Positions 1 through 10,408 of a DNA stretch of 64,000 nucleotides are shown piece after piece. The stretch is taken from positions 24,713,001-24,777,000 of the forward strand of contig CATNEN010000038.1 of the NCBI GenBank assembly GCA_950097015.1. The letters are read 5' to 3'. This stretch comes from Macrostomum hystrix. Its lineage: Eukaryota > Platyhelminthes > Macrostomidae. Position 1 is the stretch's first letter. Every line of letters begins with the position of its first letter. Under the pieces are notes generated by a model that worked only from the letters and a program-made list of their open reading frames with translations, made no database searches and was not told the DNA's origin. Position numbers and translations under genes: made by a program.

Positions 1-100
1 TCGTCGCCGTGCTTATGAAACATCTTGAGGTTTGCTATTATTATCATTTAAATCTGTTTAAACGACTCATTAAAAAAAAACTCAAAATCCGCAAATCACC

Positions 101-1065
101 ATGATGTGCATCCGCCAGGAGTCGCACAAGATGATGACTGATGACGACGAGTTAGAGAAGGAGATTCGACGCGAGCTAGAGGAAGAGAACCGAGAGAATC
201 AACGCCAGAGAGATCGACTCGAGCGAGAGATGAAGGAGGTTGGTTCTGTGCTACTGATTATCTGAGTGTTCATCGGTCAGTGGGGAAGAGATTTTAGACT
301 AGCTCTCTGCTGAGTGTACATCGGTCAGTGGGGACGAGATTTTAAACTAGCTCTCTGCTGAGTGTACATCGGTCAGTGGGGACGAGATTTTAAACTAGCT
401 CTCTTCTCAGTGTACATTGGTCAGTGGGGACGAGATTTTAAACTAGCTCTCTGCTGAGTGTACATCGGTCAGTGGGGACGAGATTTTAAGCTAGCTCTCT
501 GCTGAGTGTACATCGGTCAGTGGGGACGAGATTTTAAGCTAGCTCTCTGCTGAGTGTACATTGGTCAGTGGGGACGAGATTTTAAACTAGCTCTCTTCTC
601 AGTGCAGTACATTGGTCAGTGGGGACGAGATTTTAAACTAGCTCTCTGCTCAGTGTACATCGGTCAGTGGGGACGAGATTGCAGACTCTGAGCGTGATAG
701 ATAAAATCATAATAGCTCACCCTAAACAGTCCCTAGAGTCCATTCCGGTATTTTCTGATGAGCTAGTGGCACCGACGCATGGACAGACTATTCTGCAGCG
801 ACTACCATCTGAGCAGGAAAATGTGACTGCTAAAATTGAGAGCTGCAAAATCTCCTGCACAGATCGCCTAATTGAGCGTCGCTTATCGTCAATCTACGAC
901 AGACCTTCGTTGCCTGCTGAGGATAGACGACGTCGCTTCTCCGAGATTCGTCTGGGCGCTGTTGAAGCCTCTCTAGACTACGAACCCGCTGTCGCACAGC
1001 TCGACCAAGAGGTTGAAAGGATACAACTTGAAATATTCGATGCTAACCGTGTGACCGCTCTCTGA
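101..1065 (+). CDS. Small coiled-coil protein of unknown family with a C-terminal PDZ ligand
   Basis: Two exons, 101-238 and 685-1065, join in phase 0 and give about 172 residues. The ATG at 101 has a good context (cacc before ATG); an in-frame stop at 71-73 with no acceptor between supports this start. The donor is GAG|GTTGGT and the acceptor is gattGCAG|ACT. Residues 15-46 are almost all Glu, Arg, Lys and Gln, a strong charged coiled coil; a second helical stretch lies near the end (VAQLDQEVERIQLEIFDA). The protein ends NRVTAL, a class I PDZ-binding motif (S/T-x-L) identical to the end of the GPCR at 55996-57108. I do not recognise the family. The intron is nearly all minisatellite. Splicing is inferred. 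Confidence 0.6.
255..680. repeat. Minisatellite, about 48-bp unit, filling the intron of the first gene
   Basis: About nine head-to-tail copies of a 48-bp unit containing CATCGGTCAGTGGGGACGAG and TTTTAAACTAGCTCTCT. Copies differ at a few positions (acatcgg/acattgg, aaact/aagct). The last partial copy ends at gacgagatt and runs directly into the GCAG acceptor at 681-684, so the array reaches the exon border. Confidence 0.95.
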
Positions 1066-2350
1066 CCATATCCCTGTGCAGTCATGCCTCTATACCGTAT
1101 CGTATATGTACTTTACTGTATCGCGAACTTCGTTTTTTGCATACATAATAATACGAGTATAATTTAGCCACAGCTGACCCGTAGCCAGCGAGAATGCAGT
1201 TCTGCTCACTGCATTGACACACCCAAGCACACGCACACAGAGGTGGTCAGATTGTAAATGTGAAACATGTACTTATTTATATTTAGGGTTAAATGAATTC
1301 TAGAGCAAAAAATAAGTTTTCCGTTGTGTTTTCTGAGTTAAGTATAAAATAATTTCAATGAGTAATTGCTTTTTTCAAGCATCGTTGTTGTATGCTACTT
1401 TCAGTAGCAATATTCTTTCAGTTCGTTTGTGCACCTATTATGCGTGATGTTCCACTCCCAGTGTGAATGAAACTGATTCCATGTAGTTTTTCTCTCTCAG
1501 AAAATTAGTCTCCACATGGCGCACAGGGGCTGCATGGGGACCCTGCTGTGGCTAGAGCTTTTACACTTCTCACATAGAAGTCTCTAGTTAGATTTTTAGC
1601 CCAAATGGAAGCGTTTGGGTGTCTCAATTTAAAATTTAGCTCAATTTAACTTTCATAGCGAAGTCATCATTTTCATTTTTGCTCGTTGCATTTTCTTTGC
1701 AGACAATGGAAGAAACGAAGCGTGTGTTTTTAATGCGTTTATGATGAACATCGGATTGAAAATGTACTTTATTTAATATATAGATAATGCTCTCATAACA
1801 TTACTCTAATCTTAAAGCATCTTTTCAATTTCAGAGATTGCACTCTATCTCACTTCTCATCTCAAATTCCTATGCGAAGCAATTTTTGTCTGATTTAGTT
1901 TTTAATGCACTATTGAGGTGTTGTGATTTACTTGCCGGCAGATATAATTTGGGTCATGTGACTTCATGATTAAAATAATAACAACGATGTACTCTTCATA
2001 TTTTAAATAATTTAACAAAAATTTATAACTTCGGGTGCTCATCAAAACGAGAAAAAAATTCTTTAAAAACAATGAGACAGTTCAACAAAATTAGATAATA
2101 AAAAGTAGATTGTAGCGACAATTGAATGAGATTTTCAGATAAAAAAAAGAATTTTCGCAAGGCGTTTTAATAACGAGGTAACTTTGACGGAAATAAGAGA
2201 TTGAAATGAAGAATAAAGAAAGCAAAAGAAGAATTTTTTTCAAAGAAAAATCGTGCAGACAACAAGAATACTACCAGTAGCTGATGAGTCCTTAGTTAAT
2301 ACAGCGTGGTTGCTTACCCGTTAAAATACTAATTAAGAACATAGCTCAGT
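1066..2350. other. Intergenic, AT-rich; one degraded SINE fragment
   Basis: No coding exon is supported. Positions about 1145-1250 resemble the 3' part of SINE family A (cgtagccagcgagaatgcag, then cacacgcacacag) on the minus strand. The rest is AT-rich sequence without recognisable features. Confidence 0.6.
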
Positions 2351-5324
2351 TTAAATCGATCGGCCGCAGTTCAGGCCCTGCAGCAACGATGTCGCCGAAG
2401 ATTTTCTAGCAGAATCGACAGTAGAAATACACCGATTGCCGGCCTCTTGAATTTTTGGCGTCGGATAATCGTTGCTCGGCGACTGACGTTTCCAAACGTC
2501 GCATTCTCTCTCGGCTCTGTCCTCGGGACAACCGTTTAGGCCGATTAGTTCTCGACCGTCGTCAACTTTGACGGTGTCGCTGAATGCCACCGCTCTTGGC
2601 TGTCGTCGCATTGCCGGCTGTGGCCGCTGCGGCACTGAAACCTGCTGCAACGCTGACGCTTCAATACTTCTGTCTTGGGCCTGGAGGGTTAAATTATTTC
2701 CGGGAGATGGCTTTAGAAATTATAGTAGGCTTATGATTTGAAAGCTGTTGAGAGTCAAGCAACTCACCTTAACTACCTGCATTCGAACACTGTGATTTGG
2801 AGCAACGTCCCGAATTGAGCAAAGAACAGCTGGTCTCTGCGAGTCTGTCAGGCCGGCAACTCTGGGCTGTTGAAACGGCACCTGCTGGCACAACCTGGGG
2901 AGAGAAGGAACTTCAATACATCTTATCTAATCGTATCTAACAGGATGGATCGTATCTAACAGGATGGAGCGTATCTAACAGGATGGATCGTATCTAACAG
3001 GATGGATCGTATCTAACAGGATGGATCGTGTGTCTAACATGGAAAAACTTACTTTCTTCTCGAACTTTTTGGTGACTGGGAAGCAGCTTTTCTTTGGGCG
3101 CACAGTGCAACAGACTGACTGCTCGAATTTCTAAGGATCGTTTGGATGAAAATTAATTCATTTAGTATAGTTTTGTTTAATTAGACGATCTCTGAGGCTG
3201 ACACCCAAATGCTTGAAAACTAACCCCAAGACCTGCCAACCTCCAAAAAACAACCCGCAAGACACACCATACCAAAACACCCCAACCCCCAAAACTCACT
3301 AACCCCCAAAAAACGCCAACCCCCAAATCACACCAACCCCCAAACACGCCAGCCAAGACGCGCCAACATCCAAAAACACAGCAACCTACGAAGACAAACA
3401 AATAAGCAAAAAGGCCGAACTCAACTGATCATCCAATGGTATCTCATCTGCACGGCTTTTGTTGGTGCCGACATTAAATTGGTTTTCGATTTGACCGCCT
3501 AACGCAGCTAAAAATGTCTGAAATTTATAAACAAAGTTTGTCTTTAAACCGATTGCATTTTTCTTCTTCCGAAAGCAACCAAAAAGCCCGCCAACTCAAA
3601 CTCACCTGAATGCTGGCCTTCTTATCCTCGAACATGGCGTTAATTTCCTGAACACTGTCCCTGTGGCTCTGGCGCAGGCACTGAAATTCACATTTCAGCT
3701 GAGCAGCCTGCTGGCGCACCCGACGAAGCGATTCAATCCTGACTGTCCCACTGATAAGGCGGGACGCGGTGGCGTCGGTGGCAAAGGCGGCTGTTACTAA
3801 CGATGACATTGGATTCGAAACACTGTTCGCCCGAGCGGAACTCGACGAACCATCTGAGTTTGCTGCATAGTTATAATAAAGAAGATTAATAATAATAATT
3901 AGGACGGTTGTGGGCATCAAATTATTTAATTTGAATCATTACTATAACTTACTGCTGTGTCCAGAGAAGGCACTATCAAGGCTGCTGTTGCTGGGAGCAT
4001 GGCAGGTCACTGTATTCTGTATTCTGTTCTGTCCCGCAGCTAGCTGAGAGCTGGCCTCAACCGGAAAGAATTCAGATGGGACGCTGGAAAATTTCGACAA
4101 CCTATTGCTTAAAATTTTCTGGTAGTAATTCGGATAAATATCATTGATACTTTCTGCAAGATTAACTTATTTTTGTTAACAATCAGTGCTTACTGCTTAC
4201 TTACCTGAGTTCTAGTACAGTTACCTGAGTTCTAGTACAGTTACCTGAGTTCTAGTACAGTTACCTGAGTTCTAGTACAGTTACCTGAGTTCTAGTACAG
4301 TTACCTGAGTTCTAGTGCAGTTACCTGAGTTCTAGTAGTTACCTGAGTTCTAGTACAGTTACCTGAGTTCTAGTGCAGTTACCTGAGTTCTAGTACAGTT
4401 ACCTGAGTTCTAGTACAGTTACTTGAGTTCTAGTACAGTTACCTGAGTTCTAGTACAGTTACCTGAGTTCTAGTGCAGCTACCTGAGTACTAATAGTGCA
4501 GCTACCTGAGTACTAATAGTGCAGCCACCTGAGTACTAATAGTGCAGCTACCTAAGTACTAATAGTGCAGCTACCTAAGTACTAATAGTGCAGCTACCTG
4601 AGTACTAATAGTGCAGCTACCTGAGTACTAATAGTGCAGCTACCTGAGTACTAATAGTGCAGCTACCTGAGTACTAATAGTGCAGCTACCTGAGTACTAA
4701 TAGTGCAGCTACCTGAGTACTAATAGTGCAGCTACCTAAGTACTAATAGTGCAGCTACCTAAGTACTAATAGTGCAGCTACCTGAGTACTAATAGTGCAG
4801 CTACCTGAGTACTAATAGTGCAGCTACCTGAGTACTAATAGTGCAGCTACCTGAGTACTAATAGTGCAGCTACCTGAGTACTAATAGTGCAGCTACCTGA
4901 GTACTAATAGTGCAGCTACCTGAGTACTAATAGTGCAGCTACCTGAGTACTAATAGTGCAGCTACCTAAGTACTAATAGTGCAGCTACCTGAGTACTAAT
5001 AGTACAGCTACCTGAGTACTAATAGTGCAGCTACCTGTGTACTCATAGTGCAGCTACCTGTGTACTCATAGTGCAGCTAACTGAGTACTAATAGTGCAGC
5101 TACCTGAGTACTCATAGTGCAGCTACCTGAGTACTCATAGTGCAGCTACCTGTGTACTCATAGTGCAGCTACCTGAGTACTAATAGTGCAGCCACCTGAG
5201 TACTAATAGTGCAGCTACCTGAATACTCAACTAAAGCATTCTTCTGAACATTTCTGAGCTTCTGAGTAAGAAAAAACATATTTAGATTCAGACGAAGCAT
5301 ACCTCGAAATTTGAGCAGAGAGCC

Positions 5325-5359
<35 letters not shown>

Positions 5360-8139
5360 GCCGGTGTCAACAATGTCAGCATTCCCTGCGACAACGCCCT
5401 GCTCTCTTCTAAAAAGTACCCGCCTTCGCGCATAGCTGCAAACGAGAGAATAGTTAGTGAGCATGTTTTCTTGCACTTACTTTTGGTTAGTTGAATTTTC
5501 CCTCTAACCCATCCAGGACTTTCTAAAAATGGTTCTTGACTTTCTCTTGTTTATTTTTCTATCCTCCTATACCTGAATTTCTAGGCAAAAATGAATGAAA
5601 CTGCTGTTGACTTGTCTAACTCCACTAATTAACTTTCTTTTGCTCCCGAGTACATATCCGGAACAAGAAGTTCTCAGCTTTGCTTCAAAATTTGTTTACT
5701 CAGCGTATAAGCGTGGGTGGAGGTAATTGCCTGAATTTTAGCCTGTCTGTCGGTACCCCTGCTGTGTTTACCTAGAGTGTCTGTCTGTGTCTACCTAGAG
5801 TGTCTGTCTGTGTCTACCTAGAGTGTCTGTCTGAGCCTACCTAGAGTGTCTGTCTGTGTCTACCTAGAGTGTCTGTCTGTGTCTACCCAGAGTGTCTGTC
5901 TGTGTCTACCCAGAGTGTCTGTCTGAGCCTACCTAGAGTGTCTGTCTAAGCCTACCTAGAGTGTCTGTCTGTGTCTACCTAGAGTGTCTGTCTGAGCCTA
6001 CCTAGAGTGTCTGTCTGTGTCTACCTAGAGTGTCGGTCTGTGTCTACCTAGAGTGTCTGTCTGTGTCTACCTAGAGTGTCTGTCTGTGTCTACCTAGATT
6101 GTCTGTCTGTGTCTACCCAGAGTCTCGGTCTGTGTCATCCTAGAGTGTCTGTCTGTGTCTACCCAGAGTGTCTGTCTGTGTCTACCCAGAGTGTCGGTCT
6201 GTGTCATCCTAGAGTGTCTGTCTGTGTTTACCTAGATTGTCTGTCTGTGCCTACCTAGATTGTCGGTCTGTGTCTACCTAGAGTGTCTGTGTCTCACCTT
6301 GTTGTACCTCTCGAGGACAGGTGCAAATCAGATCTCCGTGTTGCTGCTGCTGCTGTTGCTGCTGCTGATATTGATTCTGGAGCTGGGGCCGTTGCTGGTT
6401 GGAAAGGCGACCCCAGCTTTGAAATCCTCGTTGGTTCTGTGGCATTTTAAAACAAAATCTTGTCAATATTTTATCGCGCACTTAAAATTGTATTTTTTCC
6501 TACAAAGTAGCAAGAGATATTAAGGCAAGCAAAAAGACACTGAAATTGAAATATAAATGAGAGTTCCGAGCAACTCTCTGCTCTAGACAGACTTATTGAT
6601 TTTTTCGGTGAGTCGCTGCCCCGCTCGATCATAGTTATAAAGTGCAGTTCATTCAGTCGATAGGATTTGAGGCTATACCATGCAATGCTCAAATCACTTT
6701 ATAAGTTTTCTATGGCAATTTGAAGCAAATTAGTATCCCTTTAGTACGCTACAGTACCAATTCAGTACTTTACCGTACCAATTCAGTATTCTACCGTACC
6801 AATTCAGTATTCTACTGCACCAATTCAGTATTCTACCGTACCAATTCAGTATTCTACCGTACCAATTCAGTATTCTACCGTAACAATTCAGTATTCTACC
6901 GTACCAATTCAGTATTCTACCGTACCAATTCAGTATTCTACCGTACCAATCCAGTATTCTACCGTAACAATTCAGTATTCTACCGTACCAATTCAGTATT
7001 CTACTGTACCAATTCAGTATTCTACCGTACCAATTCAGTATTCTACCGTACCAATTCAGTATTCTACCGTACCAATTCAGTATTCTACCATACCAATTCA
7101 GTATTCTACCGTACCAATTCAGTATTCTACCATACCAATTCAGTATTCTACCGTACCAATTCAGTATTCTACCGTACCAATTCAGTATTCTACTGTACCA
7201 ATTCAGTATTCTACCGTAAAAATTCGGTATTCTACCTTACCAATTCAGTATTCTACCGTACCAATTCAGTATTCTACCGTACCAATTCAGTATTCTACTG
7301 TACCAATTCAGTATTCTACCGTACCAATTCAGTATTCTACTGTACCAATTCAGTATTCTACCGTAAAAATTCGGTATTCTACCGTAAAAATTCGGTATTC
7401 TACCTTACCAATTCAGTATTCTACCAAAACAATATTCTGTACTCTACCGTACCAATTCAGCATTCTACCATACCAATTCAGTATTCCAAGGTACCAATAA
7501 GTTGTCCATACTGTACAAGCTGCATTTTACAGTATAAAACGGTTACATTTCGCAAAACACTCACCAGACATTGCTGCTGCAACTGCCATTCCCCAATCTG
7601 ATGTTCACTAATTGATTTGCGTCGATTTGTTAAACAAAAAGCTGTTGCAGTTGCCATAGAAACTGGTGGCAATGCTAATTGAAGCACCGAGTTCTGAGGA
7701 ACATCGCTGAGTACGGAAGGAAGCGATGACATTTAGTGTCTTGCTTGATGGTTAATTAATTCGGAAAAATTCAAATAAAAAACTGGCCTTCCAAATCCAC
7801 TTACGCTGCATCGTAGATCTCTCTGTACACATTTCTTTGAATATCCAGCACAAACAGTCTACAAGCTGTCACATCCACTCCTCTGCAACCCAGTCGACAG
7901 GGAAATGCTTCCAGGAACAGGTGCAAAACTTCGCTGAAGCGTCTAGGCCGGCGAGTCACCCGAATCTGGCGAGACTCAGTCTCGCAAATCAAATTCAGTT
8001 GGAGAACGTCGACCGGCCAACCAGACGGCGACGGCGACGGTGCGTCAGCAGCGGCAGACGCCGCTGATGGGCAAAGACAAACACGATTTGAACTGCTTGC
8101 TTCCGTCAGCTCCGAGGCGCTGTCTGTCGTGCTACCCAT
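2351..8139 (-). CDS. AIP3/p140Cap (SRCIN1/sickle-tail)-like scaffold protein, ten exons
   Basis: Minus-strand exons: 8139-7805, 7706-7565, 6436-6298, 5435-5303, 4083-3953, 3862-3606, 3517-3426, 3130-3053, 2894-2768, 2680-2351. They sum to 1,764 nt, 587 aa plus stop, and every junction is phase-consistent. Residues about 42-126 look like the N-terminal ubiquitin-like fold of AIP3 proteins: VLQLNLICETESRQIRV, then FVLDIQRNVYREIYDAAD and QNSVLQLAL across the first intron. Two poly-Gln runs follow (exons 3 and 4), then a Ser-rich linker and a coiled coil in exon 6 (LRRVRQQAAQLKCEFQ to EDKKASIQ), as in the actin- and Src-linked p140Cap/SKT scaffolds. The tail is Ser/Pro-rich and disordered. The family call rests on motif memory, not a search. 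The start is the first ATG of exon 1; exons at 9134-9935 could extend it. Confidence 0.72.
2925..3035. repeat. Minisatellite, 19-20 bp unit, in intron 8 of the AIP3-like gene
   Basis: Five to six copies of TCGTATCTAACAGGATGGA fill most of the 158-bp intron 2895-3052 and end about 15 bp from the minus-strand donor. Confidence 0.9.
3205..3400. repeat. C-rich degenerate tandem repeat (CCAACCCCCAAA-like) in intron 7
   Basis: Repeats of about 12-20 bp built on ccaacccccaaa. The minus (sense) strand has many runs of four or five G separated by TTGG or TTTTGG, so the intron RNA or DNA could form G-quadruplexes. Composition differs sharply from the AT-rich surroundings. Confidence 0.85.
4203..4480. 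repeat. Minisatellite, 20-bp unit, intron 4 of the AIP3-like gene (first block)
   Basis: About 14 copies of ACAGTTACCTGAGTTCTAGT. On the sense (minus) strand each copy reads ACTCAG|GTAACT, a donor-like AG|GTAA sequence. Confidence 0.95.
4480..5230. repeat. Minisatellite, 23-bp unit, intron 4 of the AIP3-like gene (second block)
   Basis: About 33 copies of a 23-bp unit containing GCAGCTACCTGAGTACTAAT. It follows the 20-bp array without a break and shares its core TACCTGAGT, so one block probably arose from the other. Sense strand: ACTCAG|GTAGCTG. Opposite strand: TACTAAT followed by GCAG, resembling a branch point plus acceptor. Confidence 0.95.
5760..6296. repeat. Minisatellite, 23-bp unit, intron 3 of the AIP3-like gene
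   Basis: About 23 copies containing GTGTCTACCTAGAGTGTCTG. The last copy merges into the minus-strand donor at 6296-6297 (AAG|GTGAGACACAGACAC), so the array starts immediately at the 5' splice site. Sense strand units read CTCTAG|GTAGAC. Confidence 0.95.
6745..7490. repeat. Minisatellite, 21-bp unit, intron 2 of the AIP3-like gene
   Basis: About 35 copies of ACCAATTCAGTATTCTACCG plus T. Because the unit is a multiple of three, a spurious open frame of almost 300 codons runs through it; this is not considered a gene. Confidence 0.95.
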
Positions 8140-8400
8140 CCTCAGTGTCTACCTGTCTCTACTAACCATCAGTGTCTACTTGTCTCTACTAACCCTCAGT
8201 GTCTACCTGTCTCTACTAACCCTCAGTGTCTACCTGTCTCTACTAATCCTCAGTGTCTACCTGTCTCTACTAACCCTCAGTGTCTACCTGTCTCTACTAA
8301 TCCTCAGTGTCTACCTGTCTCTACTAATCCTCAGTGTCTACCTGTCTCTACTAACCCTCAGTGTCTACCTGTATCTACTAATCCTCAGTGTCTGCCTGTC
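8140..8400. repeat. Minisatellite, 27-bp unit, abutting the first coding exon of the AIP3-like gene
   Basis: Nine to ten copies containing CTCAGTGTCTACCTGTCTCT. The array begins one base upstream of the putative start codon. The sense strand reads GACAG|GTAGACAC in each unit. It is either 5' UTR/promoter or an upstream intron. Confidence 0.93.
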
Positions 8401-8901
8401 TATGGCTATCTGTATGTATGGCTTATGGGCTTCCAAGCCAAAGAATGCCATAAAAATGTACAGCTGCCACTTTATATACAGGACGGAGGTGCCCTCTAGC
8501 TAGCATTTTTTGTTTAAACCGTTTGGTCAGCTAATGTCGCTGGTGTCTCCCAGGTTTCCACTCCATTCGATCAAGCTTTGCCTGGTCGTATCGTACCCAG
8601 GCCAAGTTGTCTTTGCAATATTGCTACTGCCAGTTGAAAGATGTACTGGTTTGGCTATTCGGTGCGACCATGTGACGGATCCTCTCTGTCTGCCCCATTG
8701 CAGTGTGTCAGTTTGATGTTTGGAGTGCCTGCTCTTTTTGGATTCCTTATCTAATGCCATCCGGTATGTGGCTGCCTATTGCTACAGGATCAGCTTTTAT
8801 CTCGAAAATGCTGACTATTTTGGTGCCACTGCACAATAATTCGCACAGACATGTACGCAACACGAAGAGATTAACAACCATATATTTTCAGGTCATAATT
8901 T

Positions 8902-9935
8902 TCAGGGAAATTTTGAAAAAAAAACTAAAAGTGGTCCACTTGTTTTTGCAATAATGTCAGGCATTATGCTTTTATCCTCTGGACTGTTAAACTCTAGCAA
9001 CAAGAGTGCATTTGGAAATAAGATGTACTTTAACAGAGTACCCAAATGTTTAAAAATCTGAAGGTGAGTACCCCAAAATCTACCAACCCACAGGTGAGTA
9101 CCCAATGTCTATCGTTTTGCAATATCGGCTCACCCAAAGAAGCCGGTTCAGAAGTGTCTCGCTTCAAACCTGACACGGTGGTGGTAGCAGTGCTTGGAAA
9201 TCGTGGACAAACATTGAGCTCCTAGGAAAAAACATTCAAAAGCATAACTAACAGGTGGATTGGAGAAATATAACAAGAAAAAGCACAGTTTCAACTCACG
9301 TCCACCTGTCCCGTGAGTTTCTGAATCCAATTTTTCACCTGAGCTTTCGGCATGCTGGCTAACTAAATCGCTACCTAACAGAAATATTCTCTTCTTTTTA
9401 AATCCAATTTAGTCATACGAATTTATACCCAAACGAGACAAATAATTCTATATTTTCCTGTAGCTATAGTAGATCCCATAATCCCTGTTTTGCTGTAACT
9501 ACGCATTTTTTGTCGCAAGCAAAGTTTTGTCTGCAAATTCTGCGTAGTTCTTTAAATTGGCATAGAAATATTCCTCAAAGGGTTTTATTGACCATGCAAT
9601 AAAATTCGGTGTTGCAAGCACTTGTGCGCAGTGAATGCGTTGCGAAATAATCCCAACATTTTCTAGGATGCGATCAATCTGTGTTTGTGTCAGTCAGTCA
9701 GTCAGTCAGTCTGTTGCCTCACCCAGACATCTGCAGTATCGACGGGTGACTCCGTAGTAGCAGCACCGCAGGATTTGTCATTAGGCGCCATAGTCTGAGC
9801 GAGTATTTGAGCAGGCTGGCCTGTAGATCTGATGCTAACGCTGCTTGAAGTCTTGAGTCTTTCAAAACTTGCTGATTCACAAATGCCCGACGATATTGTT
9901 CGCGATCTGACCAAAGTCGAAGCTAGCGCTTTCAT
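8902..9935 (-). CDS. Tentative four-exon minus-strand gene, or 5' exons of the AIP3-like gene
   Basis: Exon candidates: 9935-9723 (starts ATG, donor GG|GTGAGG), 9338-9300 (donor GTGAGT), 9221-9134 (acceptor TTTTTTCCTAG, donor GTGAGC), 8993-8902 (acceptor GTTGCTAG, stop TGA). Phases agree and the sum is 432 nt, 143 aa. The predicted protein is rich in Ser and Thr with no recognisable domain; one segment reads VKNWIQKLTGQVDELN. Alternatively exon 9221-9134 (one base left over) could splice to a site at 8123 inside the AIP3-like exon 1, which would lengthen that protein by about 113 residues. The last exon is the weakest. Confidence 0.3.
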
Positions 9936-10059
9936 GCTTTTCTTAAGTCCACTATTTTGATGGCCCTGGAGATGTCAAAGTTCAAATCGGCATAGGATCA
10001 GAGTGACAGCAACCAAGGTCTGAGGGTCAAACCAAGGTCGACAGTTCGTATCAAAGTCA

Positions 10060-10408
10060 TTGTAACGGAACCAATAATAAGTACCATAATAATAAAATTA
10101 TAAATACAGTTGGGCCCCTGGGCAATGGCACATAATTTGCTGACACTAGACCCGCAGCCAGCGAGGAGGCAATTCTGCCCATTTCGCTGACTCCTGAGCA
10201 CACACGCACACAGATACTGTACGCAGGCACACGCTCTCACAGGCGTGTATATCGACTCTGACTTTCTCATCGTCAGTCAGTGCAAACTCTCACTTTAACT
10301 TGGAGGTTGGCCCTCAAGGGCGTCAATTGCACGACAAGCGCCCAAGCTCTCTCTCTCCGCGGCTGCGCCACAAATGAATGTGGCCTCGCCGCGGAATCGC
10401 TCCACCAC
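10060..10408 (-). mobile_element. SINE family A copy (tRNA-derived), head truncated
   Basis: Read on the minus strand it starts at GATTCCGCGGCGAGG (end of the tRNA-like promoter region), continues through CAGCCGCGGAGAGA, CTTGTCGTGCAATTGACGCC and TGGCTGCGGGTCTAGTG, and ends in an ATT-rich tail. Other copies: 22475-22685, 31710-32000, 36640-37005, 58332-58690. Confidence 0.85.

Noticed and set aside
3177-3401. Minus-strand frame of 74 codons rich in Gly, Trp and Val
   Set aside because: Translation of the C-rich repeat in intron 7; low complexity only.
6720-7601. Open frame of 293 codons with repeated TNSVFYR
   Set aside because: Product of the 21-bp intronic array; no signal, domain or codon pattern beyond the repeat.
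8510-8760. Overlapping frames on both strands resembling a non-LTR retrotransposon tail
   Set aside because: No endonuclease or reverse-transcriptase motif is recognisable; left unassigned.
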